Below, piece by piece: positions 40,191 to 51,129 of a DNA stretch of 64,000 bases. The stretch is from Polyodon spathula (lineage: Eukaryota; Chordata; Actinopteri; Acipenseriformes; Polyodontidae), in contig NC_054547.1 of assembly GCF_017654505.1 (NCBI RefSeq), positions 27,177,475 through 27,241,474 on the forward strand. The letters run 5' to 3'. Below the pieces are notes generated by a model. That model was not told the origin of the DNA. It worked only from the letters and a program-made list of their open reading frames with translations, and did not search any database. Position 1 is the first letter of the stretch, and each line of letters begins with the position of its first letter. The translations under genes were made by a program, and so were the position numbers.

Positions 40191-41324
40191 ATGCTTCAAT
40201 TGGTATCCAGTGTTTTCTCTAAAGGCAAGCCAGGATTGAACCCACATTTAAAAAAAATAAAATAAAATCTGCTTGACATTTTACAAACAAGCAAAACAAT
40301 TTTTTTTTAAATTTAGCCTACAGACAGTAAAACATGCTTATCGTTTATGACATAAAGTGGATTTTTTTTTTTTTTGTCCGATTTTTAATAAGCTAAAGCT
40401 TCATCTCCCTTTGGAGAAAATGTCCAATTACTGTCACAAAGCAACACGTACAAGAGGTACTTAATCCAACTGGGCCTTTGAGAGTACACTGGGACCTAGA
40501 TATAGCAAACATTCAGTGCTCTGTGTGTGTTTCTTTTTGTTTTGTTTTGTTTGTCGCCACCCCCCCCCCCCCCCCCCGCCCCTTTATGGTTTTGTATTGT
40601 TTGAACTATACACTGAAGAGTTTTCAAAGATTTTAGCCAGAACTAGATAGAGGAATAATCGGTAGCTAAGGTACATAATCTAAACTTGCTTGTGAATTGT
40701 TCAATTAAATTTGCATTTAAGATCTAGAATATGCAGGTCAGTGTTGTAATGTCCTTGGTGCATTTTATATTGTATGAACGATCAATGCCTCATTGGCCAC
40801 CGAAACATTTGCACGTCTTGTTTTTGTTTTGTTTTTTAAACGTTAAATGTGTCATTGATATTCATGTAGCTGAGCAGTGCACTCAGTTGGCTTTGTTTTT
40901 GCCAATGGGAGCACTGCAAAGGTTTGCCTTTGTTTCTTGAAAGCCTCTATCTACATGTTTCGTGAATAGCTAAAACATGCCAGGTGGCAGCTATCTGGTA
41001 ATAAGATTGAAATGTAAGAAAAGTGTAAAATACACCTACCAAGGCAATATGTGTTTATGGTACTTTGTTACAGAATCCCCGTTGATGTTTGAGTAATCCT
41101 TTTGCTTTTTCCAGACAAACTGACATTTTGTTTAAGGCTAATATCTTTGTATGAAAAGTGAAAAGCAATTTCTGTTCAAATTTACTGATACAGAATATGA
41201 GCTTTTATTTCCTGTCAGCCAATGTCGTTTGACTAGAAATGAGAGGGGGAAAAAAAAAAAAAAAAAAAAATCAGGAAAAACATGTCTTCACCATTTGGCA
41301 CTGAGCTATTTATTTGTGTTATTT

Positions 41325-41353
41325 ATTTATCAGTGACAGGGTTCACTATAAAT
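41325..41353 (+). promoter_or_regulatory. tfrc: Iron-responsive element A (loop CAGGGU)
   Basis: Lower stem atttat/ataaat, bulged C at 41331, upper stem agtga/tcact, six-base loop cagggt (41337-41342). The same hairpin in human has loop CAGAGU, also non-canonical, so this is IRE A by sequence and position. Expected to bind IRPs when iron is low. Confidence 0.85.
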
Positions 41354-41390
41354 AGTATTTTTTTAAAACTATTTCTTTCTTATATAAGAT

Positions 41391-41419
41391 AATTATCGGA
41401 AGCAGTGTCTTCCATAATT
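41391..41419 (+). promoter_or_regulatory. tfrc: Iron-responsive element B
   Basis: Lower stem aattat/ataatt, bulged C at 41397, upper stem ggaag/cttcc, loop CAGUGU at 41403-41408. Fully canonical and nearly identical to mammalian IRE B. Confidence 0.97.
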
Positions 41420-41841
41420 ATGACAGTTATACTGTCGGTTTAATAAAAGCAGCATCTGCTACGGAAACACACTTGTTACCAAAATTAGTTGACCAGAAAC
41501 TGCAGTTGTATGAAACATTTATAAGTAACCACATTTAATTGAGTCTAGGTTTGTCTATGACTTAAATGTAAACTTACATCTTCATTTTTTAAACTGATTT
41601 GCACTACAAAATCTCCCTCATTTTGCTAGTCTTTGAACGGCATACAAAGTTAAGCAAGTATGCATTTTTTAATTGGGGGTGGGTTAGGTCTTCATATACA
41701 CTTTGAAGATGATACTTGATTATACATCGTGTTGCTGGTTCCGCCTTTTAATACCTTGAACACAAAACAAGACAGTTTTTAAAAGAGCTTGCGGTTTCTG
41801 GTCAAGCAATTTTGGTGCATTTATATTTCTAAACCTAAAAA

Positions 41842-41870
41842 CATTATCGGGAGCAGTGTCTTCCATAATG
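41842..41870 (+). promoter_or_regulatory. tfrc: Iron-responsive element C
   Basis: Lower stem cattat/ataatg, bulged C at 41848, upper stem gggag/cttcc with one G-U pair, loop CAGUGU at 41854-41859. Confidence 0.97.
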
Positions 41871-41906
41871 TAAAAAAACGAAGGTAGTTTTTTCTACCAC
41901 TGTGTA

Positions 41907-41933
41907 TATATCGGGGGCAGTGACCTTCATATT
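41907..41933 (+). promoter_or_regulatory. tfrc: Iron-responsive element D
   Basis: Lower stem of about 4 bp (atat/atat), bulged C at 41912, upper stem ggggg/ccttc with two G-U pairs, loop CAGUGA at 41918-41923. The weakest stem of the canonical four. Confidence 0.92.
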
Positions 41934-41952
41934 TCACACTGAAGGTGTATGT

Positions 41953-41981
41953 AATTATCGGGAACAGTGTTTCCCATAATT
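41953..41981 (+). promoter_or_regulatory. tfrc: Iron-responsive element E
   Basis: Lower stem aattat/ataatt, bulged C at 41959, upper stem gggaa/ttccc, loop CAGUGU at 41965-41970. Essentially the mammalian IRE E. Confidence 0.97.
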
Positions 41982-42904
41982 TTTGTATATTGTTTGCATT
42001 TACAAACTATTGCAAGGCTTGAAGTTGTTTGTCTCATCAACATTAACCTAAATGGGTTAGATTTTCCTCTATTTCTTTAGGACTAATTCCAATAAAGTCA
42101 AGTTTTTTTTCTTTCTAGATTTGTATGGCTTACCTGTGCCTTGTAGACTCGTATTCTACAAACCATTGTCAAGAATCCTTGAAGCGCAACTTTTGCTTCA
42201 CTGTACTGCGACTCCTTTTTAAGTAACCCTATTCATCTACTCATATTCATGTGATGTTTTGAATGCATGTTGGACAGTTTTAATCTTCCTTTAGACGTAG
42301 GCTTAACTGTGGTAATTGAATATCTTGATTGAGGTTTAAAGTATGCGGATGCATAAATACGTACAATTTTTTTTTTCTTAATGAAAAATTTGTTAAATGA
42401 TATGGTATTTAATCACCTGTATCTTGACAAAGAATTATAATGTCTGTCACAAGTCGAAAGAAACAGTTTCTGTTTGCAAATCTGATCGAAAACTGGGTTT
42501 GTATTGGAGAGCGGGGAAGGGAAAAACAAATGATAAATCTGCACGACTTGCATTTAGTAATTTCTTACAAAAGGTTCTGTTGACTTGTAATGTTTTTACA
42601 ACGGAAATGGATAGACTACTGTTGCAAACATGAACTGTAATATCTGTTCTGTAATTGTTTTGCTTCTTGGATTAAGCTTATGTTCTTTGAAATTGTCCAA
42701 CGGTTTTGCTCTTGGAGTGTTTGATCTATTTTATGACAAGCTGCTTATTATATCTATAGGTTCTGCTATTGCTTCAGTTAAATTTATCCGTTAGATAAGT
42801 GTTTAAATTAAAAGTTATGATGGGAAATTGTTTTTTTTTTTTTTTCTCTTTATAACGTGGTGGTTGGGATTGTGAAAAGATGGGCAAGGCTTTTTGTTGT
42901 CTGC

Positions 42905-42956
42905 AATAAATGCAATATATAACAATCAACTGTGTGTGTGTGTGTGTGTGTGTGTT
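42905..42956 (+). terminator. tfrc: tfrc polyadenylation signal and GT-rich downstream element
   Basis: AATAAA at 42905-42910 followed about 20 nt later by a (TG)n run at 42931-42955, the usual cleavage-site layout. It is the last strong signal after the IREs, and the resulting 3' UTR length matches mammals. Confidence 0.75.
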
Positions 42957-42959
42957 ATT

Positions 42960-43427
42960 CTATTCAGGGTTGGGATTTAGTAATTAAAAGCCATGGTGAG
43001 ACGATGGGAATGTATAGTTAACATGGTAAGCTGCAGGCATAGTGATTGCATTTACTAAATCCAACTGTGGTGCAGGTTAAGAGGGTACAAGAGTGGCCCA
43101 TGCTAGCTTCATTAGTGAGGTAATGCAAGCAAAATAAATTATATAGGGTCTGCAACAGTTCTTAAAGTGGTTTAAAGCTGGGGCTTTAGAGCATTAGGTA
43201 CTGCTTTCGAGCCCAGTCTACCTGCTTAACCTCTCCAGTGTCTGCATAGGAAACCAGGAAATTCCATTTACACACTATGGGTATAACGCCATATATACTA
43301 TGAAACTGAATAGTGAAATGGCACCTATTTTATGCAGCCTACCCCCCCCCCCCCCATTTAAACTTGTAAAACTACATATATTCAAGGACTTATTTTCACT
43401 GTAATTTAAGTGTTTAGAGATGCTATA
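42960..43427. other. Spacer after tfrc
   Basis: No gene seen. Contains a poly-C run near 43341-43355. Confidence 0.5.
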
Positions 43428-44805
43428 CAGTGGCTCCCCCCCCCCCCTGGACTTTTCCACATTGTGTTACACCATGGAATTAAAATGGATTTAGTTAGGA
43501 GTTTTTGCCACTGATCGACACAAAAAAGTCCATAATGTCGAAGTGAAAAATAAAATCTACAAATTGTTCTAAATTAATTAAATACAAAATAGAAAACAAT
43601 TAATTGCATAAGTATTCACCCCCTTGAGTCAATATTTGGTAGAGGCACCTTTGGCAGCAATTACAGCCATGAGTCTATTTGGATAAGTCTCTACCAGCTT
43701 TGCACATCTGGACACTGCAAGTTTTCCCCATTCTTTGCAAAACTGCTCGAGCTCTGTCAAGTTCGATGGGGACCTTTGGTGAACGGCAATATTCAACTCT
43801 TTCCACATATTCTCAATTGGACTGAGGTCTGGGCTTTGACTGGGCCATTCCAGGACATTGACCTTTTTGTTTTGAAGCCATTCCAGTGTGGCTTGGGCTG
43901 TATGTTTGGGGTCATTGTCCTGCTGGAAGATGAATCTTCTCCCAAGACCCAGGTCTCTTGCAGACTTAGCAGGATTTCTCTGTACTTTGCTGCATCCATT
44001 TTGCCCTCTATCTTCACAAGCTTTACAGGCCCTGACACAGAGAAGAATCCCCATGGAATGATGCTGCCACCACCATGCTTCATGGTAGGGATGGTGTTCT
44101 CAGGATGATGTGTGGTGTTAGGTTTGCGCCAAACATAGCGCTTAGCATTGAGGCCAAAAAGCTCTATTTTGGTCTCATAAAACCATAGAATCTTCTTCCA
44201 CTTGGTCTCAGAGTCTCCCACATTCCTTCTTGCAAACTCTAGCCGAGATTTGATATGAGTATTTTTCAACAATAGCTTTCTTTTTGCCACTCTCATATAA
44301 AGGCTAATTTTGTGAAGCTCCTGGGCTATTGCCATATGCAAATGTTCTTATATCCTACCCCTGATTGGTGCTTTTGAAGAGCCATATTCCGGATTTGTTT
44401 TGAATGTTCCTTCATCTTCGTGTTGTAGTTTTTGTTAGGAAATGTACTAACAAACTGTGGGACCTCCCAGAGACAGGTGTATTTAACCTGAAATCATGTG
44501 AAACACCTTAATTGCACACAGGTAGACTTCATTCAACTAATTATGTAACTTCTAAAGACAATTGGTTGCACCAGAGCTTATTTAGGTGTGTCATAGCAAA
44601 GGTGGTGAATACTTACGCAATTATTTTCTGTTTTATATTTGTAATTAATTTAGAACAATTTGTAGATTTTATTTTTCACTTTGACATTGTGGACTTTTTT
44701 GTGTTGATCAGTGGCAAAAACACCTAATTAAATCTATTTTGATTCCATATCGTAACAATAAAATGTGGAAAAGTCAGAGGGGGTGATTACTTTTGAGAGC
44801 CACTG
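43428..44805 (-). mobile_element. Tc1/mariner element with both TIRs (1378 bp)
   Basis: Starts cagtggctc and ends gagccactg, with TA on both sides (43426-43427, 44806-44807). TIRs of about 190-200 bp (43428-43619 and 44604-44805) match closely: ttttccacattgtg, gccactgatc, tctacaaattgttctaaatt. Standard size for Tc1. Confidence 0.93.
43629..44440 (-). pseudogene. Broken Tc1 transposase
   Basis: Pieces in three frames. A start MKEHSKQIRNMALQKHQSG (about 44350-44425) is joined to MAIAQELHKISLYMRVAKRK, so most of the HTH region is deleted. The first catalytic site reads LWFYETKIELFG instead of WSDE, losing the Asp. The second (QQDNDPKHTA) and third (SPDLSPIENMW) sites remain. Inactive, although the TIRs could be mobilised in trans. 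Confidence 0.9.
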
Positions 44806-44809
44806 TATA

Positions 44810-46380
44810 AGGGATTCAAGAAATGTCCCCAGGGGGACACCAAGCAATTGATGTACAGTTACTGGTTGTGCCCTTGTTCAGTTCTCTTGCAGTAGCAGTA
44901 GGAGGGATAAGCATGTGCAGTAATCTGCCTTTAACATGGCAACATTAGTGAAAGTTATCATTGCCAACACCATTCAGTGGCTGCATTTGAGAGATTTGGT
45001 CATAATCTGTATATTGGAGAGAAAAAAAAAAAAAAAGATTACTGTTAATGACATGGTCCTGATGCCTACCCTCGTGTATTTTGTACGATTGCTCGTTGGA
45101 ATGCTTCCATCACCAGAGCAAGGCTAAAAGCTAGGTTTGAAGGCGATTTACATCATTTGTTTTTATTAATTTTCACCCCCAAACTGAAATGCTGAATTCA
45201 AGTTTAATTAATCCTTAAGAAGGGATAAATATCTCTTGTTTTCGCTGTCCACCATTTGCAAATGTAAAAACGTAAGTTAACATATGGAAACGTGCTCCCT
45301 ATACTCCATATATTCTCAGTAAGTTTTGATGAAGAATATCTTATCCAAGTTTTATTGCAATTGAATAAACACTGCAGATTCTCATGATAATATCCATTCT
45401 TTTGTGAAAGAATACATAAGTGTTATCACAAATAATTACATGATTTTTGTCAGTGAATATAGTGCACTTTGCAGAATGCACTAAACAATAATATTGAAAT
45501 ATGGCCACATGGTGGAGCCACATTACCAGTACTGTAGATGCAAAGCTTTCTTTCTAAATATTACCAAATACTACTGTGGTTTAATGTGATGCTCATGAAC
45601 TACTTTTACCAAAAAATACTACAATGGGCTTATATGGAGCAGGAGTATACACTGTAACTTGTAATGTCGTTGTATCCATAACTTCAGAAAGCTCAAGGTA
45701 AAACAACAGTATAAGAATATGAAGTAGGCATTTTGACTTGTGCCTTCTTCAGTGTACCCATTGTTAGAAGAGTGGTATTTTAGTGTTCTTCAGTGTTTAC
45801 CTTTATACCATGTTATTGTTCATTTGCGATTGTAATTTTTCCATTTACGACATTTTCTCTGTTTATGCCTCTACCAGATGCATTAGTGCTTATGTAAGAG
45901 AGAAACTTAACAGTCTCAATTAGTTCAGTTTATCATCTGCACCCTAGCAAAACATAGCGCAGCTGAAATGATGCTTTCCATCCATATTAGTCTGGGGGCC
46001 CAGGACAGAAATTTTTCGCGACGTAGCATCCCACCCCTCTACCCCCCATACAGAAAGCAACAACTATGTTTTTTTTGATAGAAGTATCTCTTAGGTGCTT
46101 ATCTAGGGTGAATGTAGTGTTGTAAAGTGGTAGCAAGGTTTGCCAATGCAGGATTTTTGTACCCATGTCAAAACAACATTTTGCGCAAGTGAAATGATCC
46201 TCTGTATCCATACTGGCAACTTTATGAAGATTATAACAGTCCTCACCACCAGTACACAAGCAAGCCTGTGTGCATGCCATGCTCTGTCTGGAACAACTCA
46301 GTTGCGCTCACGTTTGGCTTTTTAACACCCACATGTAATGAGTTCCGGGAGTGCTTCAGGTATCTGTGTCATTAGTGTTG
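44810..46380. other. Unassigned spacer
   Basis: No gene or element boundary recognised. Confidence 0.5.
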
Positions 46381-46739
46381 GAGAAATGTGTCCATCTTTG
46401 TCACAATGCCAGCCATTTCTAATTGGGGACGGGGTCTCAGGTTGCGGAGGGGTCTGGTAATTTGTGTACTTGTTATGTTACAGAAGACCATCATAAGTTG
46501 GGGGGAGGTATTCATTCCGGGCCTGTTTGCAACAGAAAAGTTTATAGCGCACCATTTACATCCGGTCAGCCAGCCGTTGGGTCGTAGAGAACTGTTATCA
46601 GAAGTTCTACTTCAACTGTGCAGGAGGTATATCCACCGTAGAGCCAAACTTGGTAAGGCTTCTAAATGTGTCTGGATTCTTCCTGACAAGCTGCCATTTA
46701 GTTTGCCTAACCCTAACCCTTGCAAGACTGCTGGTTGAA

Positions 46740-48230
46740 TCAGATCCAGTCAGTGTGTGTACTGCTGGTAACATTCTAATAGTTGTTGGCCAAGTTCACC
46801 TGCTATGGTATGGGTTGGTATAAACCTGGCTTTATCCTTCACACCAGTACGAAAACAAAGCTCTTGACTTGCTTGCAACTTGTGAATAAATTGTACACAA
46901 TGAACTGGAACGTCAGTGTCTAGAGACCACACCACTACATGAGGGTATTCTTGTGAAGCATGTGTAACATTAAGTAAAATCCGAGTATCTGCCTCTTCGT
47001 GCGATGAGAATAGATCTTCTTGGGAGGGAGATTTGTCACCAAGAATCATTCTCTGTCACAAAATTATATTGATCAAAGACAACATCTACTCTTTTGCAGC
47101 TGGGATAACTGTAGGGTTGGTGTACTTTTCTGAAGAACAACTAAGCAAGTTCTCCAAAGCTAGTTGCACCTTCTTGCCCGACGATTTGTATAAAGCCATG
47201 CCATCCACTATCCAAGCTGTGGGCATGTTAGATGCTGACAGTTGATATCTTTGCTGTTTGTTCAGGGTACCATCAAAGTGTACTAGAGAATATGGAACTG
47301 TAGAAAGCTCATGTGTGAAAACCTCCATCAGATCAATCTCTCTTCTTTGTGCAACTACTACAAAATGGCTAAACAACTCCCTATCTGCACTGATAGTCAC
47401 TGTCTTATCACTATTAGCGTTTGATTTGATCTTCTTAGTTAAAGATGAAAATGTCTTGATGTTGACTTTGTGTAATTGTTTAAATAATCCAGTGGTATTT
47501 GAATTTAGTTTGTCTTCCACAAACTGTTTAATGATTTGGTTCCTGTATCATTCACAGTAACAAGCTTGGTGACAATGCTGTTGCTGTTCGGCTTGTTGCA
47601 ACATTGTTTGATAGCACATTTTGACATTCCTGGAGCTTGCTGTTGATGAGGTCTACATCACAATCAATCTCATTGCCTTGTACCAAGTTACAAAATGCCT
47701 GCCACCTCAGTCTGGACTTCACCTCCATTGCAAGCTTGTGGGCCCTGACTCCACAGTTGTACGATTTTCCTTTATGTAGATTGCTTGCTGTGTTGCTACC
47801 ATACACCTGCGATTCAATGAGGATGTCTTCCAGACCACTGTCGAAGACTCTTTTCATACTTCTTTCCAATTACAGCCAGAAATGTCTGTGCTATGTGGAA
47901 AAACCACATAGCACAGATTATTTCTCAAGATTATTTTCTGAAATTCTTCCGGGCATCTCCACTGAATCTCTTTTGCCTTACAATATATAGCCTCATCAAA
48001 TGTCAAGACATAGTAATCTTGGCCAAGTACCCTAGACATCTTGCAGTCGTTCTTCATTACAGTGAAAACTGTACTCCATTCAGTATTTGAAGCTGGCAGC
48101 ACTGGACAGTACCCAATAGACATTAACGTTGGTATAGCAGATGAAATCATCAGATTAAAAGCTGTCCATCCTGGTGTTTGCTTAGCATTCACCTTTTTAA
48201 AATCAACCTCAAATAGCTTGCTTGGTTAGC
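46740..48230 (-). pseudogene. Broken member of an unnamed repeat-associated protein family
   Basis: Four consecutive minus-strand frames read as one protein: GWTAFNLMISSAIPTLMSIG and EWSTVFTVMKNDCKMSRVLG (47854-48192); SGLEDILIESQVYGSNTAS and YNCGVRAHKLAMEVKSRLRW (47552-47869); MPTAWIVDGMALYKSSGKK and VPYSLVHFDGTLNK (47086-47520); SSHEEADTRILLNVTHASQE with VVVWSLDTDVPVHCVQF (46750-47049). I have met this block pattern in large multi-copy proteins annotated only as uncharacterised in fish and marine invertebrates, but I cannot name it. Frameshifts and stops show it is dead here. The C-terminal part beyond 46740 is not clear. Confidence 0.6.
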
Positions 48231-48480
48231 AGCATCTTATAATTAACCATTGCAGATCAAGGTTTGCAGTTTGTCGGCAAGCCTCATCATCAGTATAAAA
48301 CTAACTTTTTACTTTTCCCATAAGATTTGGTGTAGGGTGTCTGCCAAGAGCTTAATGATTGTACTTCAGAATGGCTTGGCACATTGTAAGAGTTTTGAGT
48401 GATCGTCTTCGTAGTGCTATTTTCTTTGTTTGAGCTTGAGATGCCACTGTGCAAAAGCTACCGTGTGGAACTGTGGGAGT

Positions 48481-49200
48481 CTGACGCTAATATACTACAC
48501 TAGTTGTGGCATGGTGTGACAGGCAGAGCCCTGTCGCAGGTTCCTGCACAAATGTGTGCAGCAGGGACCTTGAACAGGAGACGTGTTGCTGGGCAACCAA
48601 TTGAGTTAGGCTTGCCCGACACTGAGCTGATCGAGAGGTCCGGATTGGCTTGGGGGCACGTCTGATGAGTCTGCGAGGAGCTCAAGGCTACTGCACGGCC
48701 ATTGCTACACAGACAGATGTTTTACGAAAGCTTGTGCTTGTTGACTTCGAGGAGGAGAGCGTCCGCTCCATAGAGAGCACTGCTACACAAAACCCTTCCA
48801 CTCCAAGATGGTGCTCGTGAAAGCATTGCCCAGCTGAGGCCGTTTGAAGAGGCTGGAGTTGATGTGAGGATGCTGGGACTCCGGGAGCCCAGAAGTAGGT
48901 TAGTTTTTAGGGGATTTAATCCCAAACTAAGTACAGTGAGGGTTAGTAGTGTCGTAGGTTCCTGGAGTGGGACGTTCCTTTTTGTCGGATTAGCACTCGC
49001 CATTTGTGTTGCAAACTTTTATTTTTAGCTGTTTTGTTTTGTTTTCTTTATTAAATCTGACATTAGGTTACCGTTCCTGGTACGCTAGTGGCAGCACTTG
49101 TGCGCCTGTGTGGCATATCAACACCAATGCTCTGTGTCTGATTCAGTATTCAGTGACGACCAACAAATGTAACACGTCACCTTATTACACATGGGTTGTC
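48481..49200. other. GC-richer unassigned segment
   Basis: Base composition rises compared with its surroundings and a 93-codon minus frame occurs at 48722-49003, but no domain is recognised. Possibly repeat-derived (for example an LTR), unproven. Confidence 0.3.
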
Positions 49201-50620
49201 TAATTTCCACATACCGTTTCCTCATTTATGTGGTTGTTTTCTACAGCAAACTGACCAAACTCACCATGATGTAAGTTTGTTGGAATTATGATGTTGTCCA
49301 TGGTAGCTTTTTCATGCTGATCCTTTGCTATATATTTATCAGACAAACAAGATGCTGATAAAAGACAGGTGTTTTTATTTTAAAAAAGTAATATTTATTT
49401 TAAAAAGGTAAATATTAAGAAATAATTAAAATATTTACAACTTTTTGTAGGGAGTCCTGGAATATATTTATATTTAAGCAGTGTGACAAGTTAACAGTAG
49501 AAGATTGGTTTACTTTGATTATCTGCAATGATAACATTCTACTGTCTTTAACACGAATCTTAACTGCCAATTATTTTGCTTGGCAACAGGCAGAAATTAA
49601 ATATATCCATGTTAGGGAAAAAATTCTACCAAAAAAACTTTTGTCTGCTGGGGGTGCAACCAACTCAAAAACAAAGGGCTTTCTGCTTTTTTGGCTTATG
49701 GACTATAACACTGAAATGACACACATGCACAAAATAACAAGCAGAGAACAGCAATATAAGATAAAAACAATGTATAATTATATACATGTTAAAGGAGAGT
49801 CATTATTTTGAGTTTTTCAAGAAATTTGTTATGACAATTTTACATGATTTAGAAAAGCGTCTATATTTCTCAACGTTACCACTGCATAATTACAACATCC
49901 CCACTAAAATTACTCCTGGGAGTTCATCCCTTCATAAAAATGGGTGTAACCTTTACTATAGGAGGGAGAGGGAGAGGGAGGTTAAGGTTTGGGTTAGTGC
50001 TACGAATTTCAAATTTAGGAGGGGTTTTCCATTAGGGCCACCAGAATATAAATTCTTACACCGATCTGTTATATTAGTCTCTGTCTACCTATGTGTCTGT
50101 CCATCAATAACACGTCACAGTGTGGCAGACCACTGTTTAGGTTCATTGATACAGATAGCAGAATACACGATTCTGTATTAATGCATAATTAGATTATTTT
50201 GTATTGTTTTTTTTCTTTCTTATATACAGGATTCATGAATGGATTATTTGATTTCTTTACATCACAACCGTTACACATGTTGAAAAGCTCTTAAAGATAC
50301 AGTGCACTGTTCAGTTATACAATACTCAACTGTTTCTGAAACCGAACACTCATGGTAAAAAAGACATGAAATTTAATCAGTATAATTATTCATTTTTTGC
50401 TTCCCTGAGATATGATGAAGCTTGTATATTCTCAGGTAGTGGCAGGAGGACACTCCAATCAATGTAAACAAACTGGGATGCCAAAAAATAAAAAGATAAA
50501 ACTCTTGTGTCTTAAAATAGTGAAAAGAAAAGTATTAAACAGTCACTAAAGGAATTATATTTTAGTACACAATAAAACGAGTGTAGGACAAATAAACGCA
50601 CAAATAAATTATATTGGTTT
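49200..50620. other. Unassigned DNA
   Basis: A few open frames of about 98-131 codons without recognisable motifs and with low-complexity stretches (gggaga repeats near 49970). Confidence 0.4.
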
Positions 50621-50622
50621 TT

Positions 50623-50623
<1 letters not shown>

Positions 50624-50692
<69 letters not shown>

Positions 50693-50701
50693 ATATATAT
50701 A
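50624..50701. repeat. (TA)n microsatellite
   Basis: AT dinucleotide run with two TT interruptions. Confidence 0.95.
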
Positions 50702-50819
50702 TCGTTTTACAGGCACATCTCTCCTATTATGTTGGACAGTGATCATGGCAATTAATGGCATTTGTTCTGCTGCCCCTTTAACTGCGAAAATGTGAATGCA
50801 AGACACTTGCTCCAGATTG

Positions 50820-51128
50820 CTCCTTGAGAATGGGACTTGTCGTGTGGTTGGCACTGTCCCTTTAAGAGTGGGCTTATGGTTTTAACATGGAGCATGTGCA
50901 GACAGACTGCTGTGCTGAGTGACGCTTGTAATCCTCCCTAACACGGGAAGAGAGTAAAGCAGGGAGAGAGGGGGAAACTGTGATATGACAAGTGAAAATA
51001 AACCAGTTATTTGAGACAAAATAAGAATATTTTGACAGGGGCTCTCATAGCAGAACCAAACGAGCAGCACAAAAGGATTTCAGACGCTACAGAGAAAACA
51101 GACATCCACTACGAAACACAACTGACAG
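50820..51128 (+). other. Candidate promoter/5' UTR exon of an unknown gene
   Basis: Contains ccctttaagagtggg and gtgacgc near 50860-50925, then a purine-rich stretch ending CACAACTGACAG with donor gtatgt at 51129. Looks like a first non-coding exon but no downstream exon was found in this window. Confidence 0.2.
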
Positions 51129-51129
51129 G

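Larger units (their letters stand above)
40191..42932 (+). other. tfrc: tfrc 3' untranslated region
   Basis: Runs from the stop to just past the last good polyadenylation signal (42905). About 2.7 kb, close to the 2.5 kb known for mammals. Holds five IREs, poly-T/poly-A tracts, a poly-C run at 40559-40577, and internal AATAAA hexamers at 41442 and 42091. Intensely AT-rich like other TFRC 3' UTRs. Confidence 0.85.

Noticed and set aside
40870..40886. Extra IRE-like hairpin CTGAG-CAGTGCA-CTCAG in the 3' UTR
   Set aside because: Loop has seven bases and there is no bulged C with a lower stem, so it fails the IRE definition.
46705..46725. Telomere-like CCCTAACCCT
   Set aside because: Only two units; not a telomeric array.
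46388..46738. 116-codon + strand frame
   Set aside because: Lies opposite the possible C-terminal extension of the broken minus-strand family; no motif of its own.
48722..49003. 93-codon minus frame
   Set aside because: Low-complexity Leu/Ser/Thr composition, no motif, no splice or promoter support.
48518..49175. Possible LTR bounded by TGTGACAGG and AAATGTAACA
   Set aside because: Flanking bases show no target duplication, no second LTR is seen, and no retroelement coding lies beside it.
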